Source: Flavobacteriales bacterium
GTDB taxonomy: Bacteria; Bacteroidota; Bacteroidia; Flavobacteriales; Schleiferiaceae
Assembly: GCA_017795025.1 (NCBI GenBank)
Contig: CP051243.1
Location: forward strand, 620,001-684,000
Length of the DNA: 64,000 nucleotides
Reading direction: 5' to 3'
Part shown: positions 44,477-54,700 of the stretch, one piece after another
Numbering within the stretch: the stretch's first letter is position 1
Layout: the number at the start of each line of letters is the position of its first letter
The notes under the pieces: generated by a model
What the model was told of the DNA's origin: nothing
Database searches by the model: none
Seen by the model: only the letters and a program-made list of their open reading frames with translations
Made by a program: the position numbers and the translations under genes

Positions 44477-46552
44477 CTAAGGTTGCATTTGCTTTAGGGC
44501 TTCTTCTACTTTTTGCACGGGCATTTTACAATTTCCAAACTGGCAAACATAAATCCAGGTTTCATTCTCCTGTAGCCGATTTTGAAAAATGGGAAGCTTT
44601 GTTTCTTGAGACCACGCTAAAAAGGCATGGGGTAATGGTTCTTGGAATAAGGAGTCGACCAGCTGCTTAGCTTCAGTTCCCACTATAGCAATTTCATAAT
44701 AAGGGAAAACCTCTCGGAGCGCTAGGCGAAGCCATAAACTATGTTCTGCTGGATACTGACTAAATCGATTTTGCATACCCGTAATCATGGCCTGTGCTTG
44801 CTCTCGCTTTGGTAAATCTTCATTTAGCAAGGAAAGGCGCAATAAGTTTTGAGCTATTGTAGCATTTGCAGAGGGAAGGATAGATTCTGTAGTTTCGATA
44901 CCGGCGATGATTTCTTGGCCGCTCAACTGGCTGTTGTTATAGTAATAAGGACTATCATCGATTTTAAACTCCTCATCTAATATTTCCTGCCATCGGAGTG
45001 CTTGATCTAGGTAACTAAAATCATTAGTAAGAACGGCCAGGTCAATAAATGCACTTATGGCATAGGCATAATCCCGAGCAAATCCTAAACTTCCTTTAAT
45101 CGAATTCCTAATAGAATGATGCAATTTACCCTCCTTATCGCTTAAGGCTGTATTTAACCATTGACCTAAAGCCTCCGCTTTTTCGAGGTAAATAGGGTTT
45201 AAGCTGTTTCGATAAAGCTCAGCGTAAGCTTTTATCATCAAAGCATTCCAATCGCATAATTGTTTATCATCAATAATAGGTTGGGGGCGATTGGACCTTG
45301 CTTGGAGTAAGAGGGATTTCCAATTTTTAACTTTTTGCTCTAATTCTTCGGCAGAATATCCATGCTCAAGGATTAGATCATCCGAATTAAAAGGATCTCT
45401 TTGTAAAATGAAAACATCCTTTTTCCAAAGGGCTTTACCATTTATTTGATAATAACTCTTAAAAAGGTCCCAATCTGCTTCGGGAATAACAGCCCGTAGT
45501 TCCTCAAGACCCCAAGTATAATAAAGCCCTTCTTCGCCTTCAAGATCGGCATCGGTACTGGAGTAAAAACCGCCAGCGGGATCTTGCCAAAACCGTTCAC
45601 AGAAGCCGATGGTTTGCATCGCCACACGAGTGTAGCTGCTGTCTTTCAAATAGCGTCCCGTTTTGGCATACAAACGTGCCAATAGGGCATTGTCATAAAG
45701 CATTTTTTCAAAGTGAGGTACTGTCCACTGCTCATCGGTGCTGTAGCGTGAAAAGCCACCGCCAATATGATCGTACAAACCTCCCGCAGCCATCGCTTGC
45801 AAGGTGTTTTCTACAAATTGCAAGCTAGCGCTATCTTGGGCCAAAAGGGCATAGTCTAACAAGGTTTCTAAACTTAAAGCAGCTGGAAACTTGGGGGCCG
45901 GCTTAAACCCACCATCCTTATAATCCCAAGCCGATTGCCACTTTTCTAAGGTTTCGTTTAGGCTGTCTTTTGTGTAGCTAATACTTCCATTCGGCTTAGC
46001 TATAAGCTGACTTTGTTGAACCCCTTCAGCAATTTTTTCGGCCGTTTCCCACATTTTCTTTGGGTCTTCCTTATAGTAGGATTGGCATTTTTGCAAAAGT
46101 TCGAGCCACTGCTTTTTATCTAAATAGGTGGCGGCATAAAAAGCCCTGCCATCAGGCATGCAGATTACGTTTAGTGGCCAGCCACTAATGCCTGAAGCCA
46201 AGCTAGCCGATCGTTGGTAGATAGCATCAAGATCCGGTCTTTCTTCACGGTCTACCTTTATCGAGATATAATGTTCGTTCATATAGTCAGCCACCTCTTC
46301 ATCGCTAAAGCAATTTTCCTCCATTACGTGGCACCAGTGACAAGCGGTATAGCCGATACTAAGAATTAAAAGTTTTTGTTCCTGCTTCGCTTTTTCAATT
46401 ACGGCGGAACTCCATTCTTGCCAATGCACCGGGTTTTGAGCATGCTGTAATAAGTAGGGACTGTTCGACTGGGCTAGGGTATTCGTGTTCTCTTGACAAC
46501 TACTAAGACCTTGTAGCAGGACAATAAGGCAAAAGATTAGTATTCGATTCAA
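44477..46552 (-). CDS. DUF255/YyaL thioredoxin-domain lipoprotein
   Basis: 691 aa. Lipobox LSSC (Cys19). The DUF255 thioredoxin-like domain starts at SPYLLQHAQNPVHWQEW and keeps the redox CxxC (Cys71-His-Trp-Cys74) and the KVDREERPDLDAIYQ block. The rest is the six-hairpin alpha/alpha toroid of YyaL/SSP411 proteins (GGGFSRYSTDEQWTVPHFEK). The family is linked to sugar epimerases or N-acyl-glucosamine-like folds, but its reaction is not established. The lipoprotein leader places it outside the inner membrane, unlike many cytoplasmic relatives. It is convergent with the haloperoxidase gene. Confidence 0.9.
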   Translation of the reverse strand: MNRILIFCLIVLLQGLSSCQENTNTLAQSNSPYLLQHAQNPVHWQEWSSAVIEKAKQEQKLLILSIGYTACHWCHVMEENCFSDEEVADYMNEHYISIKVDREERPDLDAIYQRSASLASGISGWPLNVICMPDGRAFYAATYLDKKQWLELLQKCQSYYKEDPKKMWETAEKIAEGVQQSQLIAKPNGSISYTKDSLNETLEKWQSAWDYKDGGFKPAPKFPAALSLETLLDYALLAQDSASLQFVENTLQAMAAGGLYDHIGGGFSRYSTDEQWTVPHFEKMLYDNALLARLYAKTGRYLKDSSYTRVAMQTIGFCERFWQDPAGGFYSSTDADLEGEEGLYYTWGLEELRAVIPEADWDLFKSYYQINGKALWKKDVFILQRDPFNSDDLILEHGYSAEELEQKVKNWKSLLLQARSNRPQPIIDDKQLCDWNALMIKAYAELYRNSLNPIYLEKAEALGQWLNTALSDKEGKLHHSIRNSIKGSLGFARDYAYAISAFIDLAVLTNDFSYLDQALRWQEILDEEFKIDDSPYYYNNSQLSGQEIIAGIETTESILPSANATIAQNLLRLSLLNEDLPKREQAQAMITGMQNRFSQYPAEHSLWLRLALREVFPYYEIAIVGTEAKQLVDSLFQEPLPHAFLAWSQETKLPIFQNRLQENETWIYVCQFGNCKMPVQKVEEALKQMQP

Positions 46553-46855
46553 GCCATAAAATTTTGGAATGCCAAAGATGCGTAATGATTAGTTAAGCTA
46601 GATAATTTAAGGCCAAATGCTGTAACTAAGCTTTTCATTATTAGAGGAATTTAAACTGAAGGTTAAGTTCACAAATTATTAGGTCGTATAAATCTGGTAA
46701 TCAGTGGTGTTTTTGAATCTATTGAAAACTAACTTAGAATTGCCTTGTAAGTAAAGGCTTTGATTTATTATTTTGCTATCCATTAAAACACCTTAACCCG
46801 CAACGCTACTTTCCGAGCGGAAGGTGTATTTAAGAACCAACTAAACACCCCCGCT
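46553..46855. other. intergenic region before the surface-protein operon
   Basis: 303 bp between two divergent genes. I see no gene, no clear TAnnTTTG box and no strong hairpin. TTTG-like and AT-rich stretches (46765-46790) could hold a promoter for the operon starting at 46856, but nothing is certain. Confidence 0.4.
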
Positions 46856-48328
46856 ATGAGCGAAAGACTATCCCCGCTTTCTTTCCTTAAGCAGCTTTGC
46901 GCTGTTTTAGCTTTCTCCCTTCTAGTATTAAATTCGCATAATTTAAACGCGCAATGCACTACACCTGGACCTGGTGAGGTGGCTCTCGAAATAGTTATGC
47001 GTTCACCAAGTTTTGCTACTGAAATTTACTGGGTCCTTAGCGATAGCGCGTCCAATAATCAGTTCGCGGCGACCACCGCAGGAATATATCCAACTAATGG
47101 AGTCGATTATGATGGAACATATATTCCACAGCATCAGTTGTGTGTGCCTACAAATACAACTTTAAAGCTTGACGCCCTCGACAGTTTCGGTGATGGTTGG
47201 AATGGGGGAACCTTTACCGCGCGGTACAACAGTACCAAAGACACTGTTTTTCAGTATTCCCTAACAGGTAGTGGATTTAATCCCAATACCGGTGCAACAG
47301 TATATTTCCAGGTTCCACCAATTCCAGTTGAAATAAACATCTGCCAAGGCGATACGTCTCCGGCCATTGTAATTAGTGACACTATTGCGGCGGATACCGG
47401 TCAATATGTATATACCTGGGAAGAGTCTTTTGATCAAGTAACCTGGGTTCCAGCACCGAATTGGGGAGGAGATGATTATGTTTATCAGCCGGTAGGTTCT
47501 CGCACGGATACTTCCTACTACCGCAGGACAGCGATCGATGGTCCGGCTAACGATACGATTATTAATATCATACCACTACACGTGCCCGACTCTTTGTTAA
47601 TTGATTCGGCCACAGTCGATTCGGCCGTTTGCTCTGGAGTAGACGATGGCGCAATCCAAGTTCATGTAAGTGGGGGAGCAGCCCCCTATACCTATAATTG
47701 GAGTGATGGTGGCAATGGTGCAAACCGTACAGGATTAGCGCCAGGAATTTATTCTGTTACGGTTACCGATCAAACGGGATGTGCCGATTCTATTACAGTG
47801 GAAATTGCCTCCACAAATCCTTTTACGGCAAGTATTAGTTTAGACCAAGCAATAGAATGCTATAATGATTCACTCGCAACGGTTTCTTTGGGAGGTTTCA
47901 CGGCTACGGTAAATCATGTTTTCTTGTGGAGTAATGGCGAAACGACCCAAACAGTAGATAGTTTGCTTGCAGGAACCTATTGGGGCCGCGTTACCGATAC
48001 CTCTACCGGTTGTGTGGCGAGCGATACCATTACCATTATGCAACCCGATACTTTGGTCATCGATTCTATCGTGCTCAATAACAATGTCTCTTGTTTTGGC
48101 GGAAGTGATGGAAGTGTAACGGTATATCACAGCGGAGGCACCGGTTCAGTAAGTTATACTTTCACTGGGCAAAACACTTCTGCCGTACTGAGTGACCCGG
48201 ATGCTTTGGAAGCAGATACTTACACAGTTACCATTACTGATGCCAATGGTTGTACGGCCATTAATAGCATGGATGTCACTGTTGGAAGCGATCGTGCCCA
48301 ATTGAACGGTGGCACCATCGGAAACTAA
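46856..48328 (+). CDS. SprB-repeat surface protein, apparently C-terminally truncated
   Basis: 490 aa. A signal peptide ends at LNAQ (33). Residues 34-155 form a domain with DSFGDGWNGG (109-118) that is nearly duplicated in the 1,756-aa protein downstream. Three SprB-like repeats follow (about 249-320, 330-398, 402-475; SGGAAPYTYNW, GIYSVTVTDQTGC). The protein ends at LNGGTIGN, just where a further Ig-like domain would be expected to begin, and it has no T9SS sorting domain. I infer loss of the original 3' part. It is followed after 19 bp by the VCBS gene in the same direction. Without a sorting domain it may not be exported. Confidence 0.82.
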   Translation: MSERLSPLSFLKQLCAVLAFSLLVLNSHNLNAQCTTPGPGEVALEIVMRSPSFATEIYWVLSDSASNNQFAATTAGIYPTNGVDYDGTYIPQHQLCVPTNTTLKLDALDSFGDGWNGGTFTARYNSTKDTVFQYSLTGSGFNPNTGATVYFQVPPIPVEINICQGDTSPAIVISDTIAADTGQYVYTWEESFDQVTWVPAPNWGGDDYVYQPVGSRTDTSYYRRTAIDGPANDTIINIIPLHVPDSLLIDSATVDSAVCSGVDDGAIQVHVSGGAAPYTYNWSDGGNGANRTGLAPGIYSVTVTDQTGCADSITVEIASTNPFTASISLDQAIECYNDSLATVSLGGFTATVNHVFLWSNGETTQTVDSLLAGTYWGRVTDTSTGCVASDTITIMQPDTLVIDSIVLNNNVSCFGGSDGSVTVYHSGGTGSVSYTFTGQNTSAVLSDPDALEADTYTVTITDANGCTAINSMDVTVGSDRAQLNGGTIGN

Positions 48329-48347
48329 GCCAATAGTATTTGCTCCT

Positions 48348-51300
48348 ATGGTTTCAGGTTTGAAATATGGTATTTCAGCACTAAGACTTTTTGGTCTGCT
48401 GGTTTTAGCTTCGGCGTGCTCGAATGAGGGCCCTGTGGCAGATCAGAAGGATGCTATTACGGAGCAGGCCCTTTTCCAAGCGAAAAAAAGTAGTACTACC
48501 GGCTTGGCCTTCTATAATAAATTAGAAGAGAATATCTTCTCCCACGAGAATGTACTCACCTTCGAAAACTACTATAACGGCAGTGGGGTAGCAGCTGGCG
48601 ACCTTAATAATGATGGTTTACCAGATGTCTACTTTGGCGCCAATACCACCGCTAATGCGCTCTATAAAAATTTAGGTAATTGGAAGTTCGAAGCTATCGA
48701 AGATCCTATGATTAAAGCGGCCGACCGCTGGACTAATGGGGTATGCATGGCTGATGTTAACCAAGATGGCCTTTTGGATGTTTACCTTGCTTGCGGCGGA
48801 CCAAGTATTAATGAAGAAGACCGTCGAAACCGACTGTTTATTAATCTAGGCGATTTTAAATTTAGGGAAGCGGCAGCAGAATATGGCATCGACGATTCTA
48901 ATTGGTCTACCCATGCTTCCTTTTTCGATTACGACCAAGATGGTGATTTAGACCTTTTTGTGATGAACCATACCACCTATTGGGGCGTACGCATTCCGGA
49001 AGTGGTAGAATTGATGAAGGATACGGCTAATATGTTGCCGGCCACCAATCATTTATACCGTAATGATGGCAAGCAAGGCTTTACAGATGTAACCATCGAG
49101 GCCGGCGTACTTGCCTATGGTTATGGACTGGGTCTTTCGACCACAGATATCAATGGCGATGGCTTGGTAGATATTTATGTGGCGAACGATTATTCGGTGC
49201 CCGACTTCATGTACATCAATCAAGGCGACGGCACTTTTGTAGATGAGCAAAAAGCGCGGACCCGACAAATTACCTATTTCGGGATGGGGGTTGATGTTGC
49301 CGACCTTAATAATGATTTGACTCCCGAAATTCTGGTAGTCGATATGGCGATTGACGATCATTACCGCAGTAAAACGTTAATGGCAAGTATGAACACCCAA
49401 CTGTTCTACTACCTCACCGAAAATCTAAAGCTGCCGCATCAATACATGTTTAACAGTTTGCAGTTAAATGATGGTAGTGGGCATTTCGTAAATGTGGCGC
49501 ATCAAACGGGGCTGTCTAAAAGCGATTGGTCTTGGACGGCCCTAATGCAAGATTTTGATGGCGATAGCTACAAGGATGTATTTATTAGTAATGGAATTCG
49601 CCGCTATCCGCGGGATAACGATTTCCGGATGGCGATGCAAAAAGCAAAAGAGGCCAATGGCGGTTCGGTACCTAATCACTTAAAGGAGGAGCTCTTTGCC
49701 ATGATGCCGAGTATCCCATTATCGAATGAATTTTACCGCAATCGGGCCGGGGAAATGAAATTCGATAAACTGCCTGGAGCTTTTGGGAACGACTCTGCCT
49801 ATACATATGGTGTGGCCTACGCCGACTTCGATCAAGATGGAGATCTTGATTTGGTAATGAATAACATTGACGACACGGCTTTTGTATTCGAAAATTTAAG
49901 CGTTAACAATTATCTCAAATTACACTTAAATAAGGCCGATAAAGGGCCTAATGACATCAATGCCAAGGTATATTTAAAATCGAATGGAGCTTGGCAATAT
50001 CAAGAGCTATCGCCCATCCGGGGCTATTTCTCCTCTATGGAGCCTATTCTTTACTTTGGTTTAGCCGATGCACCTATGGTGGAGGAATTATGGGTGCAAT
50101 GGTCTGATGGGACATGGTCTCAGCAAGTAGAAATTGCGGCTAATCAAACGCTTAGTTTAAATGCCCAATCAGCGACAAAACTAGCTTCAGGTCCAAGTGT
50201 TTTAAATAGCTCGGCTAAAAGAATAATAAAGCCGTATGGGCAAAAGGATTTACCTATAGCGCATAAGCATTACGACGAACCTTATAATGAATTTAGGGCG
50301 GAGATATTATTACCGCATTCCCAAGGACGTTTAGGACCATCAGCTGCGGTAGGAGACGCTAATGGTGACGGCCTAGAGGATCTTTATTTAGGTGGAGGGA
50401 AACACCAGGCGGGAGCCTTATACTTACAAAATACCGACGGCAGCTTCGCATTGGCTCCGGTTCAACCCTGGACCGACGACTATCGTTCGGAAGACATGGG
50501 AGCTTTATTTATTGATTACGATAATGACGGTGATCAAGATTTATATGTTTGCTCCGGTGGAGGCTCCGAAATGTTACAGTATGATGCCGCTGTATTTACC
50601 GACCGTTTATACGAGAATAGAGGTGGAGGCGACTTTGTGCGCAAAGCAGGGGTAATTCCAAGTTGGACGAGTAGCACTAAGGTGGTTAAAGCGGCCGACT
50701 TTGATAATGACGGAGATTTGGACTTGTTTGTAGGCGGCCGTACCTCGCCAGCGGCTTATCCCACCATTCCAGCCTCTAAATTATTGGTTAATGAGAACGG
50801 TGTATTTAAGGACCGTACCGTAGAATATTTCGGCACCTTTAAACTGGGAATGATTGCTGATGCCGCTTGGGCTGATTTTAATGGCGATGGAAAACTCGAC
50901 TTAGTGTTGGCCGGCGAATGGATGCCACTAAGCCTATATATTCAAGGAGAGGAAAAGTTTGAAGAGTCGGGTAAGGACTATGGCCTTGAACATACAGAAG
51001 GTTGGTGGCATAGTCTATTGGTTGATGATTTTAATGGCGACGGCAAGGCAGATATTATTGCCGGTAATATTGGTGAGAATAACAAGTTTCATCCTAGCCC
51101 AGAGCATCCTTTATACCTTTTTGCCAACAACTTTGATGGGGAGCGCAATATCGATATTGTACTAGCCAAGGAGTATGAGGACAAATTGGTGCCAGTTCGA
51201 GGCCGCGAGTGTTCCTCCCAGCAAATGCCCTTTTTAAAGGATAAGTTTCCACAATATTCAGATTTTGCCTCGGCTTCCTTAGAGGAGATTTACGGAAAAG

Positions 51301-51719
51301 AAATGTTGGAGGAGGCCCTTCAATTTAAAGCAGTGACTTTTAGCTCTACAGCCTTTATGAGCTCTGCCAATGGATTTCAAGCCCAAGCCTTGCCTTTCCG
51401 CGCGCAACAATCACCTATAAATGCCATGCTTAGCATAGATGTCAACCAGGATGGCTTAAAGGATTTAATTGGAATTGGAAATCACTATATCAGCGAACCA
51501 GAAACACCGCGCTACGATGCGGGATCGGGTTTTGTTTATATCAGAACTCCAGAAGGAAATTGGCAATATCTAGAAAGTGGCTTGTATTGTCCAAAGGATG
51601 CCAAAGATTTAAAACTAATTCAGCGTGAAGCGGCAATGCCCATTTTGGTTGTTCCCAATAACGCAGACAGCACTCAATTTTTCGAATTACAATTAAGCTC
51701 AGTATCAACAGACTCTTAA
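48348..51719 (+). CDS. VCBS/FG-GAP repeat lipoprotein with ASPIC/UnbV domain
   Basis: 1,123 aa from the ATG at 48348; an upstream start at 48309 would overlap the previous gene and adds no leader. The lipobox is ASAC. About twelve calcium-binding FG-GAP loops of the form DxNxDGxxDxxxx recur (DLNNDGLPDVYFG, DYDQDGDLDLFVM, DANGDGLEDLYLG, DFNGDGKLDLVLAG), with an ASPIC/UnbV domain near the middle (RGYFSSMEPILYFGLADAP, LWVQWSDGTW). Such proteins form beta propellers on the cell surface, often near SusC/SusD pairs; none is present here. It lies between two paralogous surface-protein genes, with gaps of 19 and 10 bp. Confidence 0.92.
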   Translation: MVSGLKYGISALRLFGLLVLASACSNEGPVADQKDAITEQALFQAKKSSTTGLAFYNKLEENIFSHENVLTFENYYNGSGVAAGDLNNDGLPDVYFGANTTANALYKNLGNWKFEAIEDPMIKAADRWTNGVCMADVNQDGLLDVYLACGGPSINEEDRRNRLFINLGDFKFREAAAEYGIDDSNWSTHASFFDYDQDGDLDLFVMNHTTYWGVRIPEVVELMKDTANMLPATNHLYRNDGKQGFTDVTIEAGVLAYGYGLGLSTTDINGDGLVDIYVANDYSVPDFMYINQGDGTFVDEQKARTRQITYFGMGVDVADLNNDLTPEILVVDMAIDDHYRSKTLMASMNTQLFYYLTENLKLPHQYMFNSLQLNDGSGHFVNVAHQTGLSKSDWSWTALMQDFDGDSYKDVFISNGIRRYPRDNDFRMAMQKAKEANGGSVPNHLKEELFAMMPSIPLSNEFYRNRAGEMKFDKLPGAFGNDSAYTYGVAYADFDQDGDLDLVMNNIDDTAFVFENLSVNNYLKLHLNKADKGPNDINAKVYLKSNGAWQYQELSPIRGYFSSMEPILYFGLADAPMVEELWVQWSDGTWSQQVEIAANQTLSLNAQSATKLASGPSVLNSSAKRIIKPYGQKDLPIAHKHYDEPYNEFRAEILLPHSQGRLGPSAAVGDANGDGLEDLYLGGGKHQAGALYLQNTDGSFALAPVQPWTDDYRSEDMGALFIDYDNDGDQDLYVCSGGGSEMLQYDAAVFTDRLYENRGGGDFVRKAGVIPSWTSSTKVVKAADFDNDGDLDLFVGGRTSPAAYPTIPASKLLVNENGVFKDRTVEYFGTFKLGMIADAAWADFNGDGKLDLVLAGEWMPLSLYIQGEEKFEESGKDYGLEHTEGWWHSLLVDDFNGDGKADIIAGNIGENNKFHPSPEHPLYLFANNFDGERNIDIVLAKEYEDKLVPVRGRECSSQQMPFLKDKFPQYSDFASASLEEIYGKEMLEEALQFKAVTFSSTAFMSSANGFQAQALPFRAQQSPINAMLSIDVNQDGLKDLIGIGNHYISEPETPRYDAGSGFVYIRTPEGNWQYLESGLYCPKDAKDLKLIQREAAMPILVVPNNADSTQFFELQLSSVSTDS

Positions 51720-51729
51720 ACTCGAGATT

Positions 51730-54700
51730 ATGATCAATAACTATTTTATTAAATTAAGGAGGACGGCCACGCTTGGGGCTTTCTTTGCGCTGCTGCTCCT
51801 TTTCGGCAATGAGGCTAAGGCGCAGTGCACTACGCCCGGACCAGGTGAAGTTTCTATAGAAATAGTTATGCGATCGGTAAGCTTTGCTTCCGAGATGTAT
51901 TGGGTCTTAAGCGATAGTACTACCAATGCGCAGATTGCGGCTACCACCTCCGGAACCTATCCAACCAATGGGCTTGATTACGATGGATCTTTTATTCCTC
52001 AGCATCAGCTTTGTGTGCCCGCAAACGAAACCCTAAAGCTTGATGCTTTAGATAGTTTTGGCGACGGTTGGAATGGTGGAACCTTTACTGTGCGCTACAA
52101 TAGCACCAAGGATACGGTTTTTCAATATTCTTTAACTGGTGGTGGATTTAACCCAAATACTGGAGCCACCGTTTACTTCCAAGTACCACCACCACCCGTT
52201 TACGTGCACATCTGTAAGGGCGACGTTGCACCGCCTTTTAACAATAACGATTCCATTACTGGGGGTTCAGGTAATTTTATGATTACGTGGCAAGAGTCTG
52301 CCGATCAAAACACTTGGGTTGATGCTCCAGGAGATAATGATAGCATTAACTACCAGTTACCTGGTCAACAATTTGATACAAAGTACTTCCGTCGGAGAGT
52401 GATTGATACCACTTGCGGAGATACCGCTTATAGTAATGTTTTAACGCTTTCCGTTCCCGATTCCCTGTTAATCGACTCTGCAGAAGTGCAAAACGTCAGC
52501 TGTTTTGGAGCCATGGATGGACAGCTGGAAGCTTTTGTTAGCGGTGGCCGCCCGCCATACACCTACGCCTGGAGCAACGGGGATAGCACTGCTGTAATCG
52601 ATTCTTTGGGGCCTGGCACTTATACGCTTACCGTAAGCGATCTAAGCGGTTGTACTTATGTTGATTCCTTTACAGTTACTCAGCCCGATCCATTGGATTT
52701 AAGCATTACCCTTCAAAAGTCGGTGGATTGTCCGGGCTTTGATGACGGTGAATTACTCGCGGTTCCTTTAGGCGGAATTCCTCCTTACACATTCTTGTGG
52801 TCTAATGGGGATACCACTGCTCTAGCCGATACCATTTCAGCCGGAACCTACACCGTTATTATGACCGACAGTAATGGCTGCCAGGGTTTTGATACCATAG
52901 TCGTTAACGATATCGATACCGTTTTACCAACTGTAATAAGTCAAAATGTAACGACTTACCTAAACAACAGCGGCGCCACCTTAATTAGCGCGGCAATGGT
53001 AAACAATGGTTCTAACGACTTATGTGGTTTGCGTCGAGTGTCGCTTAACGACTCCATTTTCTCTTGTGCCCATTTAGGCATGAATACGCGCTACCTTATA
53101 GTAGAAGACCTAAATGGCAATAAGGATAGTGCCTCATTTACGGTTAATGTGCTGGATACTATTACTCCTGTGGCGAAAAGCAAGAATGCCACCATTTATT
53201 TAAATGCTAATGGCCTGGCGATTCTAAATCCGAGCATGGTGAATTCGGGAAGCTCTGATAATTGTGCCACAACTTTAAGTTTAAGTCAGGATACCTTTAC
53301 TTGTGCCGACAAGGGCCTACAGCTTCGCGAGCTTACCGTAAGCGATGCCAGTGGAAATAGCAGTAGCGCTAGTTTCTTAGTGGATATTCGCGATACCATC
53401 AGTCCAACTATCGTCGCAAGGACCATCACCATCCAATTGGGAGCAACTGGTCAGGCCAGTATTGCTGCTTCTCAACTCGACGGTGGTAGTTCAGATAATT
53501 GTTCCAATCAATTATTCTACTCGGCTTCCAAAACTATTTTCGATTGTACAGATTTGGGTACTAACCAAGTTACACTTACCATCACCGATCAAAATGCCAA
53601 TTCGAGCACGGGTATTGCCACGGTAATTGTAGAGGATAACCTAAACCCATCTGCGCAAGCGCAAAACTTAACGGTTAACCTAGATGCCAATGGCATGGGA
53701 AGCATTACTGCTATGCAGGCCAATAATGGAAGTTCCGACAATTGCAGCATCGATAGTATGTGGGTTAGTCAAACCGATTTTAGTTGTGCCGATTTAGGTG
53801 CAAATAGCATCAGCTTTACGGTAAGAGATACCGAAGGAAACACCAATTCAACCAATTTGGTGGTAACCGTGCAAGATAATATTGCCCCTAGCGTAATTGC
53901 TCAAGGTCAAACCATTTATCTAGATGCCAATGGCGCGGCCAGCATTAGCCCAGCCATGATTGATAATGGCTCATCTGATAACTGTGCCATCACAAACATG
54001 ACCTTGGATAAGATGAACTTCTCTTGTTCCGATTTAGGTAGCAATACGGTAAGTCTTACAGCGAGCGATGCTTCAGGAAATAGTCAGAGCGCTAGTGCGA
54101 CCATTACGGTATTAGACACTAACAAGCCTATGGCAATGGCCCAAAATATCACGGTAAACCTCGATGCGAGTGGCAGTGCTAGCATCACTACCGCAATGCT
54201 CGATAATGGTTCTAGCGACAACTGCAGCATTAGCAGCATGAGCTTAAGTCAAACCAATTTCGATTGTAATGATTTGGGTCCAAACAATGTTGTGCTTACC
54301 GTTACCGACCAAAGCAATAACCAAAGCAGTACAGTAGCGGTGGTTACGGTAGTAGATAATACCCCGGCAACAGTTCTAACAAATGGCTATACTTTATACC
54401 TCGATGCCAACGGAATGGGCAGTATAACGGCTAGTGATGTGGATAATGGTAGTTCGGATAATTGCGGGATTAGCACTTTAAGTGTAGATCAATCGAGCTT
54501 TAGCTGTAACGATTTAGGTCAAAACCTAATTACCTTAAGCGCTACCGATGCAAGTGGAAATACCGCTTCAGGCACGGCTATTGTAACGGTATTGGACACG
54601 GTATCGCCTCAAATTAGCGCTCAGGGAATCAGCTTATACCTCGATTCGAATGGCACTGCCGCTATTACGGTAGCCGACATCAATAATGGTAGTTCGGATA

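Noticed and set aside
44467-44670. Plus-strand frame after the haloperoxidase
   Set aside because: It lies fully inside the coding 3' end of the DUF255 gene in the other direction and has no homology-like features.
47870-48130. Minus-strand frame inside the SprB-repeat gene
   Set aside because: It is antisense to well-conserved repeats and has no start context.
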